From: Bacteroidetes bacterium 4572_114
GTDB taxonomy: Bacteria; Bacteroidota; Bacteroidia; Bacteroidales; 4484-276
Assembly (NCBI GenBank): GCA_002254335.1
Contig: NIVA01000218.1
Coordinates: forward strand, 1-7,614
Direction: 5' to 3'
Length of the DNA stretch: 7,614 nucleotides
The notes under the pieces were generated by a model. That model ran no database searches. It was not told the origin of the DNA and saw nothing but the letters and a program-made list of their open reading frames with translations. The position numbers were made by a program, and so were the translations under genes. This document shows, one piece after another, positions 1 through 5,495 of this stretch (its first letter is position 1; every line of letters begins with the position of its first letter).

Positions 1-9
1 ATTGGAGTG

Positions 10-137
10 GCACCCCGGCGAAGCAGCGGCTGATATTTTTGTTAGTGGGCGGAGGCTGAGGCACGAAGACCCCGTACCACTTACAAAAATACAGCTGGTG
101 CAAGACGGGTAGAACGGAAAGCCTGGTTCAGCCGCCC
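10..137. other. Structured GC-rich element (candidate folded RNA or intergenic palindromic element)
   Basis: The segment has nested complementary arms. Positions 26-33 pair with 128-135 (8 bp, perfect). Directly next to that, 34-42 pair with 83-91 (9 bp) and, after one T-T mismatch, 44-48 pair with 77-81. Two further short pairings would cross these helices: 10-14 with 97-101, and 71-75 with 105-109. An alternative pairing of 47-52 with 132-137 competes with the nested fold. No convincing open reading frame covers it. Such architecture suggests an RNA or a mobile intergenic element rather than a simple terminator, because no T-run follows a single stem. I recall similar 'cggaaagcc' elements between Bacteroidota genes, but cannot name the family; the Rfam Flavo-1 motif is one candidate to test. 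Strand is undecided. Confidence 0.4.
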
Positions 138-209
138 AAAAAAATCAACGAGCAAAAAATATTCATCCCACTACACTAAAAATCAAATCAGTTATCATGT
201 AAAATATTC

Positions 210-217
210 TATATTTG
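210..217 (+). promoter_or_regulatory. Putative Bacteroidota -7 promoter box for serC
   Basis: TATATTTG matches the Bacteroidota housekeeping -7 consensus TAnnTTTG exactly and is followed by GCCGCC. It lies 47 bases before the serC start codon. A clear -33 TTG box at the usual spacing was not found, so this rests on the -7 box and its position. Confidence 0.55.
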
Positions 218-264
218 CCGCCTTAAAATCCAAAGTTTAAGTAATTAATTAAAACAGTTGAGAT

Positions 265-1338
265 ATGAAAAAACACAATTTCTATGCAGGCCCGTCAATC
301 CTGCCACAATTTACTTTAGATGAAACCATTAAAGGAATAAAAGACTTTGCCGGGACAGGGCTTTCGGTAATGGAGATTTCGCACCGCAGCAAGGAGTTTG
401 TTGCTGTGATGGATGAGGCCACAGCACTTTTTAAAGAGTTGTTGGGCATACCGGAAGGTTATTCGGTAATATTTGTAGGTGGTGGTGCAAGCACACAGTT
501 TGCCATGATCCCCTACAATTTGATGAAGTCCAAGGCCGCCTACCTGAACACCGGTGCCTGGTCGAAAAAAGCAATAAAGGAAGCCAAATTGTTTGGCGAT
601 GTAAATGTTGTTGCTTCTTCCGAAGATACCACTTTCAACTACATCCCAAAAGGCTACCGCATTCCTGATGATGTCGATTATTTCCATATTACCACCAACA
701 ACACCATTTACGGGACCGAGATTAGGGAAGATTTTGATGTGGATGTGCCATTAGTTGCAGATATGTCGTCAGATATTTTTAGCCGCAAGATGGATGTTTC
801 AAAATATGCCGTAATTTATGGTGGTGCACAAAAAAACCTTGCCCCTGCCGGTGTTACTTTCGTAATCATCAGAAATGATGTATTGGGCAAATCTGACCGC
901 CCCATACCTACTATGCTCAATTATAAAACACATATTGATAAGGAGTCTATGTTTAACACCCCTCCGGTATTGCCAGTATTTGCCGCACTGCAAACCTTAA
1001 AGTGGCTCAAGGCCAATGGTGGTGTTGGCGAGATGGAAAAAATCAATATCCACAAAGCAGGCCTGTTGTATGACGAGATAGACAGGAACCCATTATTTAA
1101 AGGCACTGTGCTGAATAAAGAGGATCGCTCAAGGATGAATATTTGCTTTGTGATGAATGATGGTTGCGAAGCCCTGGAAAAAGATTTCCTTGCTTATGCA
1201 ACTTCAAAGGGTATGCTTGGGATTAAGGGACACCGTTCAGTTGGCGGTTTCCGTGCATCCACATATAATGCGTTGCCGGTCGAGAGTGTGCAGGCTTTGG
1301 TTGATGCCATGAAGGAATTTGAAAAAATGAAAGCTTAA
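265..1338 (+). CDS. serC: Phosphoserine aminotransferase SerC
   Basis: This class V, PLP-dependent aminotransferase interconverts 3-phosphohydroxypyruvate plus glutamate and O-phosphoserine plus 2-oxoglutarate, the second step of serine synthesis in the cytosol. The protein has 357 residues, the usual family length. The N-terminal NFYAGPSILP motif (residues 5-14) and SHRSKEF (39-45, with R41 expected to contact the substrate) are typical. GGGASTQF (72-79) is the cofactor phosphate-binding turn, and the PLP lysine is K190 in GGAQKNLAPAG. The C-terminal KGHRSVGGFRAS segment fits the substrate-binding end of the family. The ATG at 265 gives the standard SerC N-terminus; no strong Shine-Dalgarno sequence precedes it, as is common in Bacteroidota. 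The serA-like gene follows after 16 bases, so the two are almost certainly cotranscribed from the box at 210-217. Nothing in the sequence suggests damage. Confidence 0.96.
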   Translation: MKKHNFYAGPSILPQFTLDETIKGIKDFAGTGLSVMEISHRSKEFVAVMDEATALFKELLGIPEGYSVIFVGGGASTQFAMIPYNLMKSKAAYLNTGAWSKKAIKEAKLFGDVNVVASSEDTTFNYIPKGYRIPDDVDYFHITTNNTIYGTEIREDFDVDVPLVADMSSDIFSRKMDVSKYAVIYGGAQKNLAPAGVTFVIIRNDVLGKSDRPIPTMLNYKTHIDKESMFNTPPVLPVFAALQTLKWLKANGGVGEMEKINIHKAGLLYDEIDRNPLFKGTVLNKEDRSRMNICFVMNDGCEALEKDFLAYATSKGMLGIKGHRSVGGFRASTYNALPVESVQALVDAMKEFEKMKA

Positions 1339-1341
1339 TTG

Positions 1342-1348
1342 AAGGAGG
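1342..1348 (+). promoter_or_regulatory. Strong Shine-Dalgarno sequence before serA
   Basis: AAGGAGG sits 6 bases before the ATG at 1355, inside the short serC-serA gap. It fixes the serA start. Near-perfect Shine-Dalgarno sequences are uncommon in Bacteroidota, and the other genes in this window lack one. Confidence 0.7.
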
Positions 1349-1354
1349 AAAAAC

Positions 1355-2137
1355 ATGAAGAAAATATTAGTTGCAACAGTAAAACCGTTTGCCCCGGCGG
1401 CGGTAGCTGAAATTAAAAAAATTGTTGATGCCGCAGGATATGAATTTATTTTGCTGGAAAAATATGCCGGCCAGGCCGATTTTATTAAAGCTGTTGAAGA
1501 TGTGGATGCGTTGATCATCCGTAGCGATAAAGCCGACAAAGATGTGATAGCCGCCGCAAAAAACCTGAAGATCATTGTCAGGGCAGGGGCCGGTTACGAT
1601 AATATTGATTTGGGGGCTGCTTCTGCAAAGGGGATTGTTGCCATGAACACACCTGGGCAAAATTCAAATGCTGTGGCCGAGTTGGCCGTGGGCATGATGG
1701 TATTTCTTGCACGTGGACAGTTTAATGGAAAATCAGGGACTGAGCTTCGGGGCAAGACCATCGGGATACACGCTTACGGGCATGTTGGGAAATTGCATAT
1801 CCCGGCAAACGAACACACCAAAAAATCTATTGGTTTTGAGATTTTGTCATCGATGCCAAAGAATGCGGTTTTGGTCAATACTGCCCGCAAAGAGGTGATT
1901 GACGAAGATGGGCTATTGAAGGTAATGGCCGAAAGAGGTGATTTTAAATATATCTCCGATATTGCCCCCGATTGCGCACCCGAGTTCGCTGCAAACTATG
2001 ATGGCAGATATTTGTTTACACCGAAAAAAATGGGCGCCCAAACTGCCGAGGCAAACATCAACGCTGGAATTGCATCTGCAAACCAGATTGTTAACTTCCT
2101 TGAAAAAGGTGATGTTACTTTTCAGGTAAATAAATAA
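1355..2137 (+). CDS. serA: D-3-phosphoglycerate dehydrogenase, short type, with internal deletion in the NAD domain
   Basis: SerA oxidises 3-phosphoglycerate to 3-phosphohydroxypyruvate with NAD, the first step of serine synthesis. The substrate-domain start (MKKILVATVKPFA) and IVRAGAGYDN (residues 74-83) are intact. So are NTPGQNSNAVAEL (98-110), NTARKEV (175-181, with R178) and KKMGAQTAEAN (224-234). As I recall for the ACT-less Bacteroidota form, GAQT replaces the histidine of classical SerA. The protein has only 260 residues where this form usually has about 305. The sequence runs from HAYGHVGK (139-146), the start of the nucleotide-binding fold, straight into LHIPA (147-151). In relatives about 46 residues separate these blocks, carrying the rest of the dinucleotide-binding helix, the acidic residue for the NAD ribose, and the following strands. 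The frame is kept across the junction near 1787-1795. NAD binding is therefore doubtful. Either the gene is newly inactivated or the contig has a collapsed stretch. Confidence 0.88.
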   Translation: MKKILVATVKPFAPAAVAEIKKIVDAAGYEFILLEKYAGQADFIKAVEDVDALIIRSDKADKDVIAAAKNLKIIVRAGAGYDNIDLGAASAKGIVAMNTPGQNSNAVAELAVGMMVFLARGQFNGKSGTELRGKTIGIHAYGHVGKLHIPANEHTKKSIGFEILSSMPKNAVLVNTARKEVIDEDGLLKVMAERGDFKYISDIAPDCAPEFAANYDGRYLFTPKKMGAQTAEANINAGIASANQIVNFLEKGDVTFQVNK

Positions 2138-2143
2138 AAATAT

Positions 2144-2151
2144 TAACTTTG
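2144..2151 (+). promoter_or_regulatory. Putative -7 box upstream of the four-helix-bundle gene
   Basis: TAACTTTG matches TAnnTTTG and lies 7 bases after the serA stop codon. Transcription starting a few bases downstream would begin at the foot of the hairpin at 2159-2196, so the leader of the next gene would open with that stem. Confidence 0.4.
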
Positions 2152-2158
2152 CCCGCTG

Positions 2159-2196
2159 AATCAGACCTGACGATTCAATAGTCGTTAGGTCTGATT
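2159..2196 (+). terminator. Strong hairpin after serA, likely terminator
   Basis: Arms 2159-2173 and 2182-2196 pair over 15 bp with a single G-T wobble, around an 8-base loop (TTCAATAG). The right arm runs into TTTTGTTT, a weak T-tract. Position after the serA stop fits a terminator for serC-serA. The overlap with the possible promoter at 2144-2151 leaves open a role in the leader of the next gene. Confidence 0.65.
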
Positions 2197-2242
2197 TTGT
2201 TTATGCTTGTTATCAAATTTACTAACCCCAACTTTTTTTATT

Positions 2243-2653
2243 ATGGACAATGATGCTGACAAAACAATGACTTTCTTTAGGTTTGAAGATTTGAGGGTAT
2301 ATCATAAAGCACTTAAATATGTTGAGTGGGTACACTCTAATACCACACTTTTTCCTGAAAACGAATACCAAAGCCTGACCTTGAAGTTTGTTAATGCCGC
2401 CCAGGCCATTGCCCTTCAAATTGCCGAAGGGTCTTCCAGGAATAAAACACAGTTCATCTACTATCTGAAAATGGCCAAAAGTTCTATCCGCGAATGCGTG
2501 GTTTTTACTGCAATTGGCCAGGGGCTTAATTATTTGACCGAGGATACCATTGAGCAATCACGCGGCCAGTTGATGGAGTTGACAAAAATGATTGGTGCAT
2601 TAATCGGTTCGTTGCAACGGTCCAGTAGTGGCGGGGGTTACGAAGAGAGGTAG
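2243..2653 (+). CDS. Four-helix-bundle protein (23S rRNA IVS / S23 family)
   Basis: A 136-residue protein of the family first described from intervening sequences of 23S rRNA genes and common as single genes in Bacteroidota. Its molecular role is not established. The hallmark FEDLRVYHKAL lies at residues 14-24 and IAEGSSR at 60-66, followed by YYLKMAKSSIRECV, which matches the family's third helix. The C-terminus ends in a Ser/Gly-rich tail after the fourth helix. Start choice is uncertain: ATG at 2207 would add 12 residues, ATG at 2267 would begin at MTFFRFEDL, the shortest form that keeps the whole domain; none has a clear Shine-Dalgarno sequence. It sits between serA and the DUF1015 gene with a hairpin before it, so it looks inserted into a serine cluster rather than part of the pathway. 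Flanking sequence is not rRNA. Confidence 0.85.
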   Translation: MDNDADKTMTFFRFEDLRVYHKALKYVEWVHSNTTLFPENEYQSLTLKFVNAAQAIALQIAEGSSRNKTQFIYYLKMAKSSIRECVVFTAIGQGLNYLTEDTIEQSRGQLMELTKMIGALIGSLQRSSSGGGYEER

Positions 2654-2722
2654 TATTTTTCTGTTCTGTTACCAATTTAATGGAATAATAATCAAAGTTT
2701 TAATTGTTGTAAAATATTTAAG

Positions 2723-2754
2723 CATTTTCGCATTGCATCATTTTCGCATTGCAT
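2723..2754 (+). repeat. Perfect tandem duplication of a 16-bp word
   Basis: CATTTTCGCATTGCAT occurs twice back to back (2723-2738 and 2739-2754), ending 14 bases before the DUF1015 start codon. Similar GCATT-rich words occur at 5351-5385. It may be slippage in the leader or a pair of protein-binding sites; there is no direct evidence for the latter. Confidence 0.8.
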
Positions 2755-2768
2755 AAAAAATTTATAAA

Positions 2769-4019
2769 ATGGCAGTACTAAAAGCTTTTAAGGGGTTACG
2801 CCCACCAAAAAACATCGTGAAAAAACTGGCATCCCGCCCTTATGATGTTTTAAATTCAGAAGAAGCCCGCGAAGAGGCAAAAGGGAATGAATACACTCTT
2901 TTGCACATTATTAAACCTGAGATTGATCTCCCTGAAGATGTCGATCATTACGCACAGGAAGTTTATGACAAGGCAAGTGAAAACTTTAATGCCTTTCGGA
3001 AAAATGGCTGGCTGGTCCCTGATGTTGATGAGTACCTATATATCTATGCACAGACGTGGAATGGTAAAACCCAGTATGGCCTGGTGGGCTGCGCATCGGT
3101 GGACGATTACATGAACAATGTGATAAAGAAGCACGAGCTTACGCGCAAAGTGAAGGAAGAAGACCGGATGAAACATGTTAGGGCCACCAACGCCAATATG
3201 GAACCGGTATTTTTTGCCTATCCTGCCAAAAAGGAGATTGATGAGATTGTAGAAAAATGGGTTGCCGGGCACGGGCCGGAATATGATTTTACGGCCGATG
3301 ATGGTTTTGGCCACCATTTTTGGGTAGTGGACGATTTGAAAATTGTTAAAGAATTAGCCAATCTGTTCGGTGAGATTCCAGCGACCTATGTTGCTGATGG
3401 ACACCACCGGACAGCTGCTGCCGCTTTGGTTGGAAATGAAAAGAGGAAAAATAACCCCGACCACAAAGGGGATGAGGAGTATAACTTTTTCCTGGCCGTA
3501 CATTTCCCCGATGACCAATTGACGATTATTGATTATAACCGGGTAGTTACCGATTTGAACGGTATGACCGATGAAGCCTTTCTTGAGGGCCTGAATGAAT
3601 CTTTTGTTGTTGAGGAAAAAGGGCCGGAAATTTATAAACCCTGTTGCCTTCATAACTTTAGTATGTACCTGGATAAAAAGTGGTATTCGCTCACTGCAAA
3701 AGAGGGAACTTACAATGATAGCGATCCGATTGGGGTTTTGGATGTTACCATTCTTTCAAACCTAATTTTAGATAAAATCGATATTAAGGACCTCAGGACT
3801 TCCGACAGGATTGATTTTGTTGGTGGCATCCGTGGGCTGGGCGAATTGAAAAGGCGTGTGGATTCGGGCGAGATGAAAGCAGCATTTGCACTTTACCCGG
3901 TTTCGATGAAACAATTGATTGATATTGCCGACACCGGAAACATCATGCCACCAAAAACCACCTGGTTCGAACCGAAACTCAGGAGCGGGCTTGTGGTGCA
4001 TTCGCTGGATGAGATTTAG
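2769..4019 (+). CDS. DUF1015 family protein, associated with serine biosynthesis genes
   Basis: A 416-residue soluble protein of the DUF1015 family, close to the usual family length. No signal peptide or membrane segment is visible. Conserved blocks in order are SRPYDV (residues 22-27), the charged KHELTRKVKEEDRMKHVRAT block starting at K121 and leading into NANMEPVF, and ADGHHRTAA around D210-G211-H212-H213-R214. The HH-R motif is the best candidate for an active site. From memory, DUF1015 genes lie beside serA and serC in many Bacteroidota and some Firmicutes, and the same order is seen here, interrupted only by the four-helix-bundle gene. That suggests a role with serine or phosphoserine. 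The DGHHR block resembles signature residues of ParB/sulfiredoxin-fold serine kinases (SerK, SbnI), but a shared fold is inference. No SerB phosphatase is present in the window. The ATG at 2769 gives the common family N-terminus. Confidence 0.9.
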   Translation: MAVLKAFKGLRPPKNIVKKLASRPYDVLNSEEAREEAKGNEYTLLHIIKPEIDLPEDVDHYAQEVYDKASENFNAFRKNGWLVPDVDEYLYIYAQTWNGKTQYGLVGCASVDDYMNNVIKKHELTRKVKEEDRMKHVRATNANMEPVFFAYPAKKEIDEIVEKWVAGHGPEYDFTADDGFGHHFWVVDDLKIVKELANLFGEIPATYVADGHHRTAAAALVGNEKRKNNPDHKGDEEYNFFLAVHFPDDQLTIIDYNRVVTDLNGMTDEAFLEGLNESFVVEEKGPEIYKPCCLHNFSMYLDKKWYSLTAKEGTYNDSDPIGVLDVTILSNLILDKIDIKDLRTSDRIDFVGGIRGLGELKRRVDSGEMKAAFALYPVSMKQLIDIADTGNIMPPKTTWFEPKLRSGLVVHSLDEI

Positions 4020-4026
4020 GGAAGGG

Positions 4027-4046
4027 GTTAGAAGTTAGAGGTTAGA
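4027..4046 (+). repeat. Short heptad repeat (GTTAGA, three copies)
   Basis: GTTAGA begins at 4027, 4034 and 4041 with a 7-base period, just after the DUF1015 stop codon. It is a short low-complexity repeat with no clear function. Confidence 0.6.
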
Positions 4047-4086
4047 AAAGACTTATCAATAGTATCTTAAAAATATACCACAAAAT

Positions 4087-4263
4087 ATGGATGCACAGCA
4101 AATCGTACTTAAAACGTTAAAGGATTCTGAAGCCCCATTGAAGGGCGGTGAAATAGTTGAAAAATCAGGATTAAACAAAAAGGATGTTGACAAAGCCATT
4201 AAGCAACTAAAGGTTGAGGAAAAGATATTTTCGCCCAAGCGTTGCTTTTATGATGCGAAATAG
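4087..4263 (+). CDS. Small winged-helix-like protein (58 aa)
   Basis: ATG at 4087 opens a 58-residue reading frame ending in TAG at 4261-4263. It starts MDAQQIVLKTLKDSEAPLKG and continues into GEIVEKSGLNKKDVDKAIKQ, then LKVEEKIFSPKRCFYDAK. The pattern (helix, 'aplkggEIvekSGLnkkdVdkaIkqLkveekI', then a short beta-like end) matches the winged helix-turn-helix core of MarR/ArsR-like folds reduced to a single domain. Such stand-alone proteins of about 60 residues are known to me from Bacteroidota and other anaerobes, without an assigned target. It is lysine-rich and likely basic, consistent with nucleic-acid binding. No strong Shine-Dalgarno sequence is seen. It is 67 bases after the DUF1015 gene and may be cotranscribed with it. 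Coding is supported by the coherent fold pattern, not by length. Confidence 0.75.
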   Translation: MDAQQIVLKTLKDSEAPLKGGEIVEKSGLNKKDVDKAIKQLKVEEKIFSPKRCFYDAK

Positions 4264-4355
4264 TTTGGCCGATTAAATTCGATGATATATCAACCCTGTC
4301 CGTACTTCGGCCATTAATTGAAGAAGGCAAAAGCTGGGATGATATTACTTGCCTT

Positions 4356-5156
4356 ATGTGTGGCATATGCCCTAATCATGCGAAACGTTATTTTTACACT
4401 GGTCAGGATACATTGATAAATGGATTGGTTTATTCTAATATTGGGCACTATAATTTTATAGGTTTTGCAGGCGTGGAAACTTGCCCACCTTATTCGGTCG
4501 ATACCATTCCTTTTACAGGGACTGAATTTATGCATGAAGATACCACAGAACGAAAAGTGTATATATGGAAGAATAACCAACCGGAACTATTATATGACTT
4601 TTCTCTTCAGGTGGGTGATACATTAATTTCGGAGTGGGTTACATTTTCTTATGGATTTGTAGTTGCTGAAATTGAAGATGTGGAGTTACTTAATGGTGAA
4701 ACAAGGAAAAGGTGGGTGTTTGAGAATGAAGAATGGGGCGGTGAGATCGGGGCATACATCGAAGGGATAGGTATGGAAACCGGCTTGTTTGGAGATTTTG
4801 TTCAGTTTGAATGGTGGTCAGAACTGATGTGTGTACAAATAGATGGGGAGCAATTATGGGATGGTGGCTTTTCAAGTTGGGGAGGGTGTTACGGCCTTGT
4901 GGGTGAAGATGAAATAGCCACCGAAGATTTGCAAATTTACCCAAATCCCGCCAGCGATTTCATCCGAATTTCAATTCCCGAAAATATTGATATGGCAGGG
5001 CTGAAGATTTTTAATTCGTTGGGGCAGGTGGTTTTTGAAGGTTTAATTCAATCAGAGAATGCAATCATTGATGTTTCTAAATTAGGGCAGGGAATGTATT
5101 TCGTGCTGATCAAATCAGAAAATAACATCAAAAAAGAAAAGCTGATTATCAGATAA
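4356..5156 (+). CDS. T9SS sorting-domain protein lacking a signal peptide (probably 5'-truncated)
   Basis: The C-terminus is a classic type A T9SS sorting domain: IYPNPASDFIRI near residues 194-205, then LKIFNSLGQVVFEG, and DVSKLGQGMYFVLIKSEN with a basic end (KKEKLIIR). Such domains direct export across the outer membrane and surface attachment. The remainder, with repeated 'DTLINGLVY' and 'QVGDTLISEW'-like strands, resembles uncharacterised secreted Bacteroidota proteins. T9SS cargo needs an N-terminal Sec signal peptide, and none is present after the only usable start, ATG 4356. The same frame stays open back to a stop at 4251-4253, and conserved-looking residues (VLRPLIEEGKSWDDI) are encoded from 4302, upstream of that ATG. 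Those 5' codons contain no Met and abut the winged-helix gene at 4263, leaving no room for a signal peptide. The gene is thus most likely a headless remnant. Coordinates give the first ATG; the homologous part starts about 54 bases earlier. Confidence 0.75.
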   Translation: MCGICPNHAKRYFYTGQDTLINGLVYSNIGHYNFIGFAGVETCPPYSVDTIPFTGTEFMHEDTTERKVYIWKNNQPELLYDFSLQVGDTLISEWVTFSYGFVVAEIEDVELLNGETRKRWVFENEEWGGEIGAYIEGIGMETGLFGDFVQFEWWSELMCVQIDGEQLWDGGFSSWGGCYGLVGEDEIATEDLQIYPNPASDFIRISIPENIDMAGLKIFNSLGQVVFEGLIQSENAIIDVSKLGQGMYFVLIKSENNIKKEKLIIR

Positions 5157-5495
5157 TCATTCTGTTATAGTTTTTTTTGACCTACTACCATTTTAGTGGT
5201 AAACAATGATTCTGTTGTTCTGTTAGTAAGTTTGTTACTAATGAAATGCAATAATGTTTAAATGCTAAAATATTACTCAATGGTTAAGTTTATGATATTA
5301 AATAGCTTATGTAAAATATTGTTTTTTTTTCATTTAGGATATTGTTTACATTATTGCATTGAACCATTGAAGCATTAAAGCATTTTTGTATGATCCACTA
5401 AATTCGCATTAGTACCATTTTTTTTAAAGCTCATCTTCCCTCCCTCCCCCTGCAGTTTATTTTTTCAGCCTATCTTTGCCTAAAAATCTAAAATC
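5157..5495. other. AT-rich intergenic spacer with a distant inverted repeat
   Basis: No gene was found in these 339 bases. Positions 5245-5257 and 5348-5360 form a perfect 13-bp inverted repeat (AATGCAATAATGT) about 90 bases apart. A second pair, 5278-5285 with 5362-5369, is complementary over 8 bp but crosses the first. A weak 5-bp stem lies at 5186-5190 and 5197-5201, after a run of eight T residues at 5170-5177; this might end the preceding gene but is not a convincing terminator. A pyrimidine-rich stretch covers 5430-5450. The right end holds the rarA promoter box. Confidence 0.6.
5471..5478 (+). promoter_or_regulatory. Putative -7 promoter box for rarA
   Basis: TATCTTTG matches TAnnTTTG and ends 17 bases before the ATG at 5496, giving a very short leader of about 10 bases. 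No clear -33 box was found at the standard spacing. Confidence 0.55.

Noticed and set aside
316..687. Minus-strand gene opposite serC
   Set aside because: It lies wholly within the conserved SerC coding sequence and has no family features.
2159..2196. Riboswitch or T-box controlling the next gene
   Set aside because: Only one simple 15-bp stem with a short loop is present, and there is no conserved ligand-binding core.
2243..2653. A 23S rRNA intervening sequence
   Set aside because: The protein family fits, but the flanks are serA and a DUF1015 gene, with no rRNA sequence on either side.
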